A stretch of 64,000 bases of DNA from positions 62,001-126,000 of the forward strand of contig CAVPNW010000020.1 of the NCBI GenBank assembly GCA_963706875.1, in the 5' to 3' direction. Within the stretch, counting starts at the first letter, position 1. Every line of letters begins with the position of its first letter. Shown here piece by piece: positions 9,318 through 19,016 of this stretch. Both the position numbers and the translations under genes were made by a program. The notes beneath the pieces were generated by a model that worked only from the letters and a program-made list of their open reading frames with translations, was not told the DNA's origin and made no database searches. Source of the DNA: Prado023 sp963706875 (lineage in GTDB: Bacteria; Actinomycetota; Actinomycetes; S36-B12; CAIYMF01).

Positions 9318-10679
9318 TCAGCCGTAGATGGAGATCGGGTTGATGACGTCGGCGAGGATCACCACGGAGGACACCGCGACCAGCGCGATCCCGACGCCGT
9401 AGGAGACGGGCAGCAGCCGGGAGACGTCCACCGGTCCGGGGTCAGGACGGCCGCGCCAGCGCGCGAGCGTCCGCCGGCCGCCCTCATAGGTCGCCCCTGC
9501 CACGTGCCCGCCATCGAGCGGGAGCACCGGCAGGAGGTTGAACAGGAACAGGAACAGGTTCAGGCTGGCCATGAGGCTGATCAGGATCGCGAACTTCGCC
9601 TTGACCGGCTCCTCGGCCGCGACGACCTCGCCGGAGATCCGCCCGACGCCCACGACGCTGACCGGGCTGTTCGGGTCTCGTTCCTCGCCCGCGATCATGT
9701 CCCGGGCAAGTTCGTAGACGCGAACAGGCAGTGTGAGCAGCGCCTGCCCACTGCGCACAGCCACGTCCCACATGACTGTGGGGACCGCACTCACCGGCTG
9801 GGCAACGTACTGGGTCTGCGGGGTGACGCCGATGTACCCGGTCGCGACGATCTCCTCCCCCACCGCGCCCTGGTCGTCGACGACCGGGCGGTAGGCCGTG
9901 GCCATCTGGACCTCGACCTCGCGCGGCCCGGTTGCGGTCTCGAGGCCGAGGACGACGGTCCCACCGGGACTCGTGCGCGTCACCGCGGTGAGCTCGGTCC
10001 AGACCGACACGGGCTGGCCGTTGATGGAGGTGATCCGGTCACCGGCCACGATCCCGGCCACGACGGCGGGCGAGACCTCGTCCTCGGGACCGCACTCCGG
10101 GGCCTCGCGGGCGGTGGTCTGGTCGGCGAGGGCAGCAGCGGCTGCCTCCTGCGTGGCCATGTAGGAAGGCACGCACTTGCCCACCTCGGCCACAGTCGTG
10201 GTGGGCGTGGGGATGCCGATCCCGACGAGGAGAAGGAAGAAGAACAGGACGGCCAGCAGCAGGTTCATGCTCGGCCCGCCCATCATGACCACGACCTTCT
10301 TCGGCGCGCTCAGGCGATAGAACAGCCGATCCTCGTCGCCGGGCCGGACCTCCTCCCAGGCCGCGGACCGGGCCTCCTCGGCGAGCATCTGGAAACGACC
10401 TGTGGTGCCGCGCCCGGCACTCCCGTCAGGGGCTCCCTTCGGCGGCGGGAACATGCCGATCATCCGGATGTAGCCGCCCAGGGGGATCCACTTGACCCCG
10501 TACTCGGTCTCCTTGCCGTGCTTGGACCACAGTGTCGGGCCGAAGCCGACCATGTACTGCGGGACCCGCACCCCGAACCTCTTGGCCGGCACCATGTGCC
10601 CGACCTCGTGCAGCCCGATCGACAGTCCGATCCCCAGGGCAGCCAGGAGCACCCCCAGCACGAACAACACGGAATCCAT
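9318..10679 (-). CDS. rseP: Site-2 protease, M50 family (RseP/Rip1)
   Basis: 453 residues. Intramembrane zinc metalloprotease that cuts membrane-bound anti-sigma factors or signal-peptide remnants. The zinc motif HEVGH is at 24-28 in the first membrane helix, a PDZ domain is in the middle (about 200-290, AGDRITSINGQPVSVWTEL), and the third zinc ligand is in LDGGH (388-392). Further hydrophobic helices lie at about 125-145 and the C-terminus. Its ATG overlaps the dxr stop (TGATG), so it is translationally coupled. Order dxr-rseP-ispG is standard for actinobacteria. Confidence 0.94.
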   Translation of the reverse strand: MDSVLFVLGVLLAALGIGLSIGLHEVGHMVPAKRFGVRVPQYMVGFGPTLWSKHGKETEYGVKWIPLGGYIRMIGMFPPPKGAPDGSAGRGTTGRFQMLAEEARSAAWEEVRPGDEDRLFYRLSAPKKVVVMMGGPSMNLLLAVLFFFLLLVGIGIPTPTTTVAEVGKCVPSYMATQEAAAAALADQTTAREAPECGPEDEVSPAVVAGIVAGDRITSINGQPVSVWTELTAVTRTSPGGTVVLGLETATGPREVEVQMATAYRPVVDDQGAVGEEIVATGYIGVTPQTQYVAQPVSAVPTVMWDVAVRSGQALLTLPVRVYELARDMIAGEERDPNSPVSVVGVGRISGEVVAAEEPVKAKFAILISLMASLNLFLFLFNLLPVLPLDGGHVAGATYEGGRRTLARWRGRPDPGPVDVSRLLPVSYGVGIALVAVSSVVILADVINPISIYG

Positions 10680-11863
10680 CAGTGCACCCCCGTCGCGATC
10701 CGCGTCCGGGCCTCGGATCGGGCCCAGCCGTCAGCGGCGCTGACAGCTGCCAGCGTGAAGTCATCCCCGACCACTGGGGCGTGCGCGGCCAGGACCGCGT
10801 CGATCGTGTCGACGATCCCGGTGAACCCCAGGTCGCCTGCGCGGAAGGCGTCGACGGCCACCTCGTTCGCGGCGTTGAACACGGCCGGCGCCGTCCCACC
10901 TGTCGCCCCGGCTGCGCGCGCGAGGCGGACTGCAGGGAACGCGTCATCGTCCAGCGGGTCGAAGGTCCAGGTGTGCGACTGGGTCCAGTCGCAGGCAGGC
11001 GACGCGTCAGGAACCCGCTCGGGCCACGTGAGCCCGAGGGCGATGGGCAGCCGCATGTCCGGAGGGCTGGCCTGGGCCAGCGTGGATCCGTCGACGAACT
11101 CCACCATCGAGTGGATCACCGACTGCGGGTGCACCATCACGGTGATCCGGTCCATCGGGATGTCGAAGAGCAGGTGGGCCTCGATCACCTCGAGTCCCTT
11201 GTTCACCATCGTGGCGGAGTTGATCGTGATGACCGGGCCCATCGCCCAGGTCGGGTGGGCCATCGCCTGCGCAGGGGTGACCTCGGCCAGCTCGGCTCGG
11301 GTGCGCCCGCGGAAGGGTCCCCCGCTGGCTGTGAGCACGAGCCGGCGGACCTCGTCGGCCCGCCCGCCGACCAGGCATTGCGCCAGCGCCGAGTGCTCGG
11401 AGTCGACGGGGATGATCTGGCCCGGGGCAGCCGCGGCGGTGACCAGCGGACCGCCGATGATCAGGGACTCCTTGTTGGCCAGGGCCAGTCGGTGCCCGGC
11501 GCGCAGGGCGGCGAGGGTCGGCTCGAGTCCGACAGCACCGGTCATCCCGTTGAGGACGACATCGCAGGCACGTCCGGCGAGCTCGGTGGCCGCATCGGGA
11601 CCGGCGAGGACCTCGGGGAGTCGTCCCGCCGGTCGCAGTGCCGCCAGCTCGGCCTCCAGTGCAGGAGCCGCAGAGGCATCGGCGACGGCCACGACACGCA
11701 CATCGAATGCGATCGCCTGATCGGCCAGCAGGGCGACGTTCCCACCTCCGGCAGCCAACCCGACCACGCGGAACCGCCCCGGGTTGCGCACGATGACGTC
11801 GAGGGCCTGGGTGCCGATCGAGCCCGTGCTGCCCAGGAGGATGACGTCCCTGCGCGCGGTCAT
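10679..11863 (-). CDS. dxr: 1-deoxy-D-xylulose-5-phosphate reductoisomerase
   Basis: Converts DXP to MEP with NADPH and Mn/Mg, the second step of the non-mevalonate isoprenoid pathway. 394 residues from ATG 11863 (MTARRDVILLGSTGSIG). The NADPH-binding GSTGSIG is at 11-17. Metal and substrate residues are visible in IIPVDSEHSALAQCL, LTASGGPFRG and MVNKGLEVIEAHLLF. The reading frame extends 24 codons further upstream, but that part is not Dxr-like and no Shine-Dalgarno is seen for either start. In many actinobacteria dxr follows rlmN closely; here about 46 kb separates them. Confidence 0.95.
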   Translation of the reverse strand: MTARRDVILLGSTGSIGTQALDVIVRNPGRFRVVGLAAGGGNVALLADQAIAFDVRVVAVADASAAPALEAELAALRPAGRLPEVLAGPDAATELAGRACDVVLNGMTGAVGLEPTLAALRAGHRLALANKESLIIGGPLVTAAAAPGQIIPVDSEHSALAQCLVGGRADEVRRLVLTASGGPFRGRTRAELAEVTPAQAMAHPTWAMGPVITINSATMVNKGLEVIEAHLLFDIPMDRITVMVHPQSVIHSMVEFVDGSTLAQASPPDMRLPIALGLTWPERVPDASPACDWTQSHTWTFDPLDDDAFPAVRLARAAGATGGTAPAVFNAANEVAVDAFRAGDLGFTGIVDTIDAVLAAHAPVVGDDFTLAAVSAADGWARSEARTRIATGVH

Positions 11864-11966
11864 GGCGCCATTGTCGCCGATCGCAGCGACATGGGAAGCC
11901 ACGTCACGCCCCGTGCCTGCGTGGACCGGCGCCAACCCTCACACGATCCTGACGAACGATCTTCGA

Positions 11967-12389
11967 TCACCAAGCCGATGCGGGTGTCGCCTCGATGGCC
12001 CGGATCCGCGCCGTGAGCACCGGGAGCAGGGCCCGCGCGACCTGAGGGTTCTTGTCCATGAGCGCGGAGAAGGCCAGCGCCGAGATCGCGAAGGTCTCGA
12101 CGCCCTCGGGCCCGGCCGTCACGGACGCCGAGCGCGGCGCGTGGTCGATGAGGGAGATCTCCCCGAAGTAGTCCCCGGCGGTCAGCAGTGCTCGCCTCAC
12201 GCCGTTGACGGTCACCACGGCCGAACCCGCGCGGACCAGCTGGAACCCACCATCGGGACTGCCCTGATCGACCACATGACTGCCAGGGCGCAGCTTGAGC
12301 GTCGTTCCGGTCTGGGTGAGCTCGTCGAGGGCGGAGTCGGGCAGCGCCCGGAACAGGTCAACCTTCGCCAGTTCCTCGCGCAACGTCAT
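11967..12389 (-). CDS. Single-domain cyclic-nucleotide-binding protein
   Basis: 140 residues from ATG 12389 with a good AGGAGG upstream. The whole protein is one cNMP-binding (CRP-like) beta-roll. The phosphate-binding cassette GDYFGEISLIDHAPRSASV (72-90) has the key Glu, Arg and Ser. There is no HTH or catalytic domain, so it is a stand-alone sensor or an adaptor for a partner. It diverges from the giant PEPCK-like gene across 172 bp. Whether it binds cAMP cannot be told from sequence. Confidence 0.82.
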   Translation of the reverse strand: MTLREELAKVDLFRALPDSALDELTQTGTTLKLRPGSHVVDQGSPDGGFQLVRAGSAVVTVNGVRRALLTAGDYFGEISLIDHAPRSASVTAGPEGVETFAISALAFSALMDKNPQVARALLPVLTARIRAIEATPASAW

Positions 12390-12561
12390 GACGACCTCCT
12401 GACCCCTCGGAACCGAGCCGAAGGCTCCGTCCGACGATTCCGGAGACTAGCAGCGCGGGGTGCCGCACACCCGGGTCGCGGACGGGCGTTCGACTGCGGT
12501 TCAACTCCGATCCATCGGCGTGACTGGCGCGCGCACAGCAGATAGCAGGAGAATCACCTGT

Positions 12562-15500
12562 GTGACTCCCCACCAGAACGACGCCATCAACCTCCGCCTC
12601 GCCCTGCTCGGACTCCCCCTGCCCGTGGGCGCCGGGGACTCCGAGGCCGCTCAGCTCGCCCAGCCCATCCTCGCCCGCCAGCGGGAGCTGAGCCGGCGGC
12701 TGGCCGACCGGCTGTGCGCAGCCGACGGACGCATCCAGGCGTTCCTCGACGACTACCTGGCCGAGACCGGCGAGCTCCCGAAGCTGCCCCGGCGCACGTT
12801 CGTCCTCGATGAGCCCGGCATGGCTCGCGATCTCTCCCTGCCCTTCGACGGCGACAGCTTCACCTCGCCGCTGCTCACCAGCTACCGCCTGGCGAACGGT
12901 GTGCTGCACAACCCGGCGAACGACCGTCGGACGACCGCCGGGGTGTTCCACATCGCCGAGGGCGGCCTGCCGATCCCCGACGACAAGATCGCCGTGCCCA
13001 AGGTGGCCTTCGCTCGACTGCTGGCGCGTGCGTTCGAGCCGCCGCAGGTGGACATGGTCCTGCCCTACACGGCCAACCAGCCGGAGCCGGCCGCGTGCTT
13101 CGTGTCCCTGCAGCTGCGCCCCCTGGTCGCCCCGCAGGTCCCGGGCTCCGTGCAGGAGAAGCGGATGGAGACCCGGTTCATCGTGCCCGGTGGCCTGGTC
13201 AGCAACCTCGACTTCGTGGAGGGGATCTTCGGCAACGGGGGCGACCCCTACCTGCCGGAGAACGACGCGTCGCTGGCGCCCGAGACCTGGACCGGCCACA
13301 CGGGCTGCGTCATCCTCGCCCCGCACCTGACCCGCGTGACCAAGAAGGAGCTCGGCCTGCCCCACGTCGACGACGCCACCGACCGCCAGAAGCGCGACGG
13401 CGTCTGCTGGGCCGACGAGGACGAGCGCTACAACAACGGGCAGGCCTTCAAGATCTGCGCCCGCGACGCGCGCGGCGTGATCGTCACCGTCATCGCCGAC
13501 AACTACTTCGGCTACTGCAAGAAGGAGGTCAAGACCCAGATCTCCTACTCGGCCAACCTCTTCGGCAACGCCGAGGAGGAGCACGCCGGCGGGGCGCTGG
13601 TCTTCCCCAGCTACAACCTGGGCCAGGAGTACACCGAGAACCAGTGCCGCGACTCCTTCACCCTCGCCCAGGTCCTCGACCGCGACCCACAGCGGTTCGC
13701 GGCGCAACCGGAGGGCCATGCGCTCGACCTGCAGCAGCCGCACATCGTCCTGGTCCCCGGCGGGGCGCGCTACTCGATGCGCGACATGACGGTCTCGTGG
13801 GCGGGAGAGGACGGCCAGCGCGCCTCGATCCCTATGCGCGCCGACACGTGCTACCTCAGCCCGAACGGCTACCGGGTCCAGATGCACCAGCAGCCCTTCG
13901 ACCCGACAGTGTGGAACCTGACCGGGACCGTGGCCGAGCCGACGTCGTGCCACAAGCCCGCGACGGTGTCCGGCGGCGGCAAGTCGGAGATCTCCAAAGC
14001 CATCACCGACGCGTTCATCTACGGCTCGGCCTACGTGGCGGATTTCGACGACGACATGGACCGGGTCGCGGGGATCCTCGAGCGGGACTACTCCCAGCGG
14101 TTCCTCGACCCCGCACGCAACGGCGTGGACCACCGACGGATCCTCGCCGAGGACCGCTCCATCGGGTCGGTCATCAAGCTGCTCACGCCCTCGCCGGCCG
14201 CGTACACCGCGGAGCACAACGCGTGGCTGGAGCGCATCCCCGTCCACGTCAAGGAGCTCGTCTACGTGATCAAGCGCGCCTACCGCCCCGAGTGGGGCGA
14301 GGACTGGCGCAGCCACTTCAGCGTCGTGATCATCAACGGCCGGCAGGGCAACTCGCTGCGCCTGGACGGGGCCAAGATCACCGTCAACATGCTGCGCGTG
14401 GGGTTCAACAACGACGGCTCCTGGCGGCTGTTCGGCCTGCGCCACGACTTCTCCCCGGCGACCAAGGTCCAGACCCAGGACGACATCACGGCCTCGACGG
14501 TCGTGCCCGGATCCTTCATCGGCCTCGACCCGAACCGCTCGTACCGGCTCGTGGAGAACTGCGAGAACCTGCTGTTCCAGCGACCGGACGACGCGATCCA
14601 CCGCGGGTACGACAAGCAGGCCGAGCGCGACATCTCCTCACCGGGGACGTTCCTGTCCAACTGGCAGCCGCTGACCCGTGCCGATGCCATCGCGATGCGT
14701 GACGACGCGGTCGCCTTCAGCGCGTTCTCCGCCCCGATGGCCGGGATGATCAGCGCATTCGCCGACTCCCCCGAGGACCAGGGACCCACCTACTTCGTCA
14801 GCTCGGCCAACCCGCGGATCGTCGACGGCAAGCCCACGAAGAACCCCCGGTACCTGCAGCCCCGACCCGACCGGGCCAACGCGCCGGCGACCGCGGTCGC
14901 CGAGCTCTCGTCCCGGCTGGCCCGCCGGCTGCCCTCCGACGCACCGCTGATCCAGCCGGTGGACGTCGTCGCCGCAGGACGTCGCAACAACCCACCGGAC
15001 GGCCCGGTCCCTCCCCTGTGCTCGTTCAACCCGCTGCACTACATGGAGCTGCCCGAGCTGTTCATGGAGTTCATCTCCTCGATGACCGGCAAGTCCCCGT
15101 CCACGACGGGGGCCGGGTCCGAGGGGGCGCTGACCAAGGGCCCGTTCAACGCGATGCCGGCGGTCGTCGACCTGAACTCCTCGCTGCTGAGTTACATCCT
15201 CACTGGCTACGACGGCTGGCTGTCGGCAGCCGGCTACGTCGGGCCGAAGGTGCGCGTGGACCACGACATCTCCATGCTCATCCCCGAGACCTTCTCCCGG
15301 ATGAGCCCGCAGGAGCGGGCCGCGAGGAACCTCATCGCGGAGGGCGCCCTGGAGAAGCTGGACGACTTCGAGCACGAGGGCTCCGTGGTCGCGGCCAGCC
15401 GGCTGGGCTACCGGATCACCGAGACCTTCGCCACCGAGTACTTCGGCCGGATCTTCCTGCACCCGCACATGGTGCTCACCCCGGCGATGCTGCGTCCCGA

Positions 15501-15948
15501 GCTGCAGGACGTCGCGATCTTCGCGCAGTCCGTGGACACGATCGTGGCCACGCACGAGCGGGTGGCCCGGTCCTACTTCGACGACGGGACCGTCTCGCTG
15601 GCCATCCCGCCGCTGCGGGCGCTGCTGGAGATCATGGCCCACGGCGTCACCGCGCAGGGGTGGAGCCTGGACACTGCCGAGTTCCGGGAGATGTTCACCC
15701 GCGAATCCGTCCTGGCCTCCGACTGGTACGCCGCCCGGCTGGACGCCAAGCAGGCCGCGGCCAGCGGGCGCGCTGACGCAGGGCTTGCCGCGATCGAGAA
15801 GTTCGTGTCCACCCCGGGCAACGAGGAGCCCACCGACCGGCTGGACATGCCGGCGAGGGTTGCCGCCGCCCAGGCGGAGGTTGCGCGCCTGGCGAGTCCC
15901 CAGTACCGGGAGCGGCTGGTCGGAACGACCGGCAACACCCCGCTCTGA
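12562..15948 (+). CDS. Giant protein, probable pyrophosphate-dependent PEP carboxykinase
   Basis: 1128 residues from GTG 12562 (AGGAG ten bases upstream). No standard domain is obvious. Length (about twice ordinary PEPCKs), soluble composition and a P-loop-like stretch VSGGGKSEISK (Lys474) fit the PPi-type PEP carboxykinases known from Propionibacterium and Entamoeba, which interconvert oxaloacetate + PPi and PEP + CO2 + phosphate. Other conserved-looking blocks are HTGCVILAPHLTRVTKKELG, FKICARDARGVIVTVIADNY, FGYCKKEVKTQISYSANLFG and FNPLHYMELPELFMEFISSM. The assignment rests on recalled resemblance and size; the alternative is an uncharacterised large actinobacterial protein. It would link TCA-cycle carbon from the surrounding catabolic genes to glycolytic intermediates. 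Confidence 0.62.
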   Translation: MTPHQNDAINLRLALLGLPLPVGAGDSEAAQLAQPILARQRELSRRLADRLCAADGRIQAFLDDYLAETGELPKLPRRTFVLDEPGMARDLSLPFDGDSFTSPLLTSYRLANGVLHNPANDRRTTAGVFHIAEGGLPIPDDKIAVPKVAFARLLARAFEPPQVDMVLPYTANQPEPAACFVSLQLRPLVAPQVPGSVQEKRMETRFIVPGGLVSNLDFVEGIFGNGGDPYLPENDASLAPETWTGHTGCVILAPHLTRVTKKELGLPHVDDATDRQKRDGVCWADEDERYNNGQAFKICARDARGVIVTVIADNYFGYCKKEVKTQISYSANLFGNAEEEHAGGALVFPSYNLGQEYTENQCRDSFTLAQVLDRDPQRFAAQPEGHALDLQQPHIVLVPGGARYSMRDMTVSWAGEDGQRASIPMRADTCYLSPNGYRVQMHQQPFDPTVWNLTGTVAEPTSCHKPATVSGGGKSEISKAITDAFIYGSAYVADFDDDMDRVAGILERDYSQRFLDPARNGVDHRRILAEDRSIGSVIKLLTPSPAAYTAEHNAWLERIPVHVKELVYVIKRAYRPEWGEDWRSHFSVVIINGRQGNSLRLDGAKITVNMLRVGFNNDGSWRLFGLRHDFSPATKVQTQDDITASTVVPGSFIGLDPNRSYRLVENCENLLFQRPDDAIHRGYDKQAERDISSPGTFLSNWQPLTRADAIAMRDDAVAFSAFSAPMAGMISAFADSPEDQGPTYFVSSANPRIVDGKPTKNPRYLQPRPDRANAPATAVAELSSRLARRLPSDAPLIQPVDVVAAGRRNNPPDGPVPPLCSFNPLHYMELPELFMEFISSMTGKSPSTTGAGSEGALTKGPFNAMPAVVDLNSSLLSYILTGYDGWLSAAGYVGPKVRVDHDISMLIPETFSRMSPQERAARNLIAEGALEKLDDFEHEGSVVAASRLGYRITETFATEYFGRIFLHPHMVLTPAMLRPELQDVAIFAQSVDTIVATHERVARSYFDDGTVSLAIPPLRALLEIMAHGVTAQGWSLDTAEFREMFTRESVLASDWYAARLDAKQAAASGRADAGLAAIEKFVSTPGNEEPTDRLDMPARVAAAQAEVARLASPQYRERLVGTTGNTPL

Positions 15949-16027
15949 CCCTGGGGCCCCGAGCAACAGGAGTCCCGAGGTCGGCCGGACGTACTGTGGG
16001 CTGGTCCGATCACAGTCCGGAGGCGAC

Positions 16028-17323
16028 ATGTCAGTCAAGTCCATGTACGACGAGCGGCGGATGGATCCGCCCGACGCGGTTGCCCATGTCGCCGACGGTG
16101 ACACGGTGGTGCTGCCGATCGGGGCTGGCGAGGCGCCGGCCCTGCTCCACGCGCTCTCGGACAGACGTCGCGGCCTCCGGGGCGTCACGGTGTTCCAGCT
16201 CCTGCCCCTGGTCAACGCCGGCTACTTCGACCCCGATACGACCGAGCACGTGCGGCACAGCACCGCCTTCCTGGGTGGGACCAGCAGGAAGGGTGCGGCC
16301 CAGGGATGGGTCGACTACTGCCCGGCGCACTTCTCCGAGATCCCGGAGCTGATCCGCCGTGGCCTGCTGCCCTGCGACGTCGTGTTCGCCCGGGCATCAG
16401 CCATGGATCAGCACGGGTACTTCTCCCTGGGCCTCTCTGCTGACTACACGATGGCCGCCATCGAGCAGGCCCGGGCGGTGGTGCTGGAGGTGAACCCGGG
16501 CGTCCCGTTCTGCTTCGGCGACTGCCACGTGCACATCTCCCAGGTCACCGCCCTCGTCGAGAGCTCGGACCCGATCATCGAGCTCCCCCATCCGGCACTC
16601 GGACCGGTCGAGCTGGGCATCGGTCGGTTCGTCGCCGAGCTGATCCCGGACGGCGCGACCCTGCAGATCGGCATCGGCGCGATCCCCGACGCCGTGGTGC
16701 AGCAGCTCGGTGACAAGAACGATCTCGGGGTGCACACGGAGATGTTCGGCGACGGGATCCTGTCCCTGCTGGAGGCGGGGTGATCACCAACACCCGCAAA
16801 GAACCTGCACCACGGCAAGATGGTGGCCACGTTCGCCCTCGGGTCGAGCCACCTCTACGAGTACATGCACCGCAACCCCGCCCTGGAGATGCATCCCGTG
16901 GACGTGACCAACGACCCGTTCCTCGCCGGGCAGAACGACAACCTGCACTCGATCAACGGCACGCTGGCCGTGGACCTCATCGGGCAGTGCGGCTCGGAGA
17001 CCCTGGGCCACCTGCCGTACTCGGGAAGCGGCGGGCAGGTCGACTTCGTGCGAGCCGCGAACCGCTCGAAGGGCGGCAAGGCGATCATCGTGGTGCCCTC
17101 GACGGCCCGCGGAGGCACAGTGTCGCGGATCGTGGCGACGCTTGCGCCCGGGACCCACGTGACGACGGGCAAGAACGACGTGGACTACGTGGTCACCGAG
17201 TACGGGGTGGCGCGGTTGCGCGGCCGCTCCGCCAGGGAGCGCGCGAAGGCGCTGATCGACATCGCCCACCCCGACTTCCGCGACCAACTGGCCGACGACG
17301 CCGCTCGCCTGCACGCCGTCTGA
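16028..17323 (+). CDS. Acetyl-CoA hydrolase / 4-hydroxybutyrate CoA-transferase family, frame broken twice
   Basis: From ATG 16028 (GGAGG upstream) the protein would be about 431 residues, the family length. The first frame stops at TGA 16781-16783 after GDGILSLLEAG; the second part resumes at about 16802 (NLHHGKMVATFALGS) in the same frame. The missing family residues (VITNTRK) are readable only in the +1-shifted frame between them. One base lost near the GGGG at 16777-16780 and one gained near AAA at 16798-16800 explains this exactly. The catalytic Glu lies in TEYGVARLRG. Such enzymes move CoA between acetyl-CoA and butyrate, 4-hydroxybutyrate or succinate. Confidence 0.8.
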
Positions 17324-17345
17324 TCCCGTCCAGCGTCCCGGCGCG

Positions 17346-18803
17346 TCAGAGCGGCAGTCCGGTCAGCACCATGACCTTCTCGTAGGTGAAGTCGGTCATC
17401 GCCGACTTCAGGCCCTCTCGGCCGAACCCGGAGGCCTTCACCCCCCCGTAGGGCATCTGGTCGGCCCGGAACGAGGGGACATCACCGATGACGACCCCGC
17501 CGACCTCAAGCTCGCTGTGTGCCCGGAACGCCGTGACCATGTTGTGCGTGAACACCCCGGTCTGCAGGCCGAAGCGCGAGTCGTTGACAGCGGCGAACGC
17601 CTCGTCGACGCCATCGACCGGGACGATCACCAGGACCGGACCGAACACCTCCTCGGCGCACACCTTGGCATCCGCAGGCGCGTCGATGAGCACCGTGGGG
17701 GCGACGGTTGCGCCCTCGCGGGTCCCGCCCGCCAGCAGCCGGGCGCCCGACGCGACAGCCTCGTCGACCCACGACTGGACCCGGACTGCGGCCGCCTCGT
17801 TGACCAGCGGGCCGACGACTGTCTCGTCGTCCCAGGGGGAACCGGTCCGCAGGCCCTGGACGCGCTCCACGATCAAGGGCACCAGCTGGTCGAGCAGGCT
17901 CTGGTCGACGATGACCCGCTGGACCGAGATGCACGACTGCCCGGCCTGGTAGTTCGCGAAGGTGGCGATCCGTGAGGCCGCCCACTCCAGATCCGCCGGG
18001 GAGCTCCAGTCGGCCAGCACGACAGCCGCTGCGTTGCCGCCGAGCTCGAGGGTCACGTGCTTGGCCGGCACGGCGGCCTGGATCTGGTAGCCGACGACGT
18101 CCGACCCGGTGAAGGACACCACCGGAAGCCGGGGATCGGCGACCAGCCCCGGGGCGGCGTCGTTGCCGACCGGCAGGACCGACCAGGCACCCTCGGGCAG
18201 GCCGGTCTCGGCCAGGAGCTCGCCGAGCAGCAGCGCCGAGAGCGGCGTGGAGGGAGCCGGCTTGATGATGATGGGTGCCCCGACGGCGATCGCTGGTGCC
18301 ACCTTGTGCGCGGTCAGGTTGAGCGGGAAGTTGAATGGGGCGATCCCGAGCACCGGCCCGATCGGGAACCGGCGCACCAGGGCTGCACGCCCCGCAGCCG
18401 CCGGGTCGGTGTCCAGCCGCTGGAACTCACCGTTGAAGCGCCGGGCCTCCTCGGCTGCCCAGCGGAAGGTCGAGGCCACACGATGGGTCTCGGCACGGGC
18501 CCACATGAGCGGCTTTCCGTTCTCGGCGGTGATCAGGCGCGCGATCTCCTCGGCGCGCTGCGTGACGCTCGTGGAGACGTGCATGAGCGCCTCGGCGCGG
18601 ACGGCGGCGGGCTGGGCTGCGGTCTCGTGGCGCGCGGCCCAGGCCGCTGCGACGGCCTGTTCGACCTGCTCCGCGGTCGGGACCGCGTGGCGACCCACGA
18701 CGGAACCGTCGTACGGGTTGACGACATCGGCGACGAGCTCACTGGTCGCGGGCCGTCCGGCAATCCAGAAGGGCAGGCACGAAGGAACCGGCAGGGGCTG
18801 CAT
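17346..18803 (-). CDS. Aldehyde dehydrogenase (NAD(P)+), y4uC/GapN-like group
   Basis: 485 residues from ATG 18803. Catalytic Cys291 (YQAGQSCISVQ), general base Glu254 (LELGGNA) and the cofactor-site motifs PFNFPLN and KPAPSTP are present, so the enzyme should be active. The motif GQSCISVQR and the tail GGVKASGFGREG fit the branch that holds y4uC and lactaldehyde/phosphonoacetaldehyde-type enzymes; the exact substrate is unclear. It ends 22 bp from the convergent CoA-transferase and diverges from gabT, so succinate semialdehyde from GABA is one possible substrate (inference). Confidence 0.88.
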   Translation of the reverse strand: MQPLPVPSCLPFWIAGRPATSELVADVVNPYDGSVVGRHAVPTAEQVEQAVAAAWAARHETAAQPAAVRAEALMHVSTSVTQRAEEIARLITAENGKPLMWARAETHRVASTFRWAAEEARRFNGEFQRLDTDPAAAGRAALVRRFPIGPVLGIAPFNFPLNLTAHKVAPAIAVGAPIIIKPAPSTPLSALLLGELLAETGLPEGAWSVLPVGNDAAPGLVADPRLPVVSFTGSDVVGYQIQAAVPAKHVTLELGGNAAAVVLADWSSPADLEWAASRIATFANYQAGQSCISVQRVIVDQSLLDQLVPLIVERVQGLRTGSPWDDETVVGPLVNEAAAVRVQSWVDEAVASGARLLAGGTREGATVAPTVLIDAPADAKVCAEEVFGPVLVIVPVDGVDEAFAAVNDSRFGLQTGVFTHNMVTAFRAHSELEVGGVVIGDVPSFRADQMPYGGVKASGFGREGLKSAMTDFTYEKVMVLTGLPL

Positions 18804-18874
18804 GAGGCGCAAGGATACCCGGCCGAGGGCACCGGTGGAGAAGTCTGATGGTCCCTGCACGACGAAATGCGGCG

Positions 18875-18950
18875 TCCGAAGGCCTCGGATACTTCGGATT
18901 CAGGAGTGGAGGACCTGCTGTGTACCACGATCCCGCAATCGGGCGGGATC
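18875..18950. promoter_or_regulatory. Two inverted repeats in the ALDH/gabT divergent region
   Basis: The 213-bp space between the divergent aldehyde dehydrogenase and gabT holds TCCGAAG (18875-18881) paired with CTTCGGA (18892-18898), and GATCCCGC (18929-18936) paired with GCGGGATC (18943-18950). Both are perfect. Position between divergent starts suggests operators or leader hairpins; no regulator can be assigned. Confidence 0.35.
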
Positions 18951-19016
18951 GCGTCAGGCGCTCGGTTCACGTACCCTGTTTCCGGACCCTCACCCCTCGT
19001 CCCCCGGGAGAACCGA

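Noticed and set aside
9219..11720. 833-codon plus-strand frame opposite rseP and dxr
   Set aside because: Antisense to two well supported genes; no conserved motif.
12358..14601. 747-codon minus-strand frame opposite the giant PEPCK-like gene
   Set aside because: Codon bias and real start signals favour the plus strand; the minus product is Val/Gly/Asp-rich nonsense.
14638..16215. 525-codon minus-strand frame
   Set aside because: Shadow of the same giant gene and of the CoA-transferase start.
16781..16820. Programmed frameshift in the CoA-transferase gene
   Set aside because: Two opposite indels within about 20 bases beside GGGG and AAA fit sequence error better; no slippery heptamer or downstream structure is evident.
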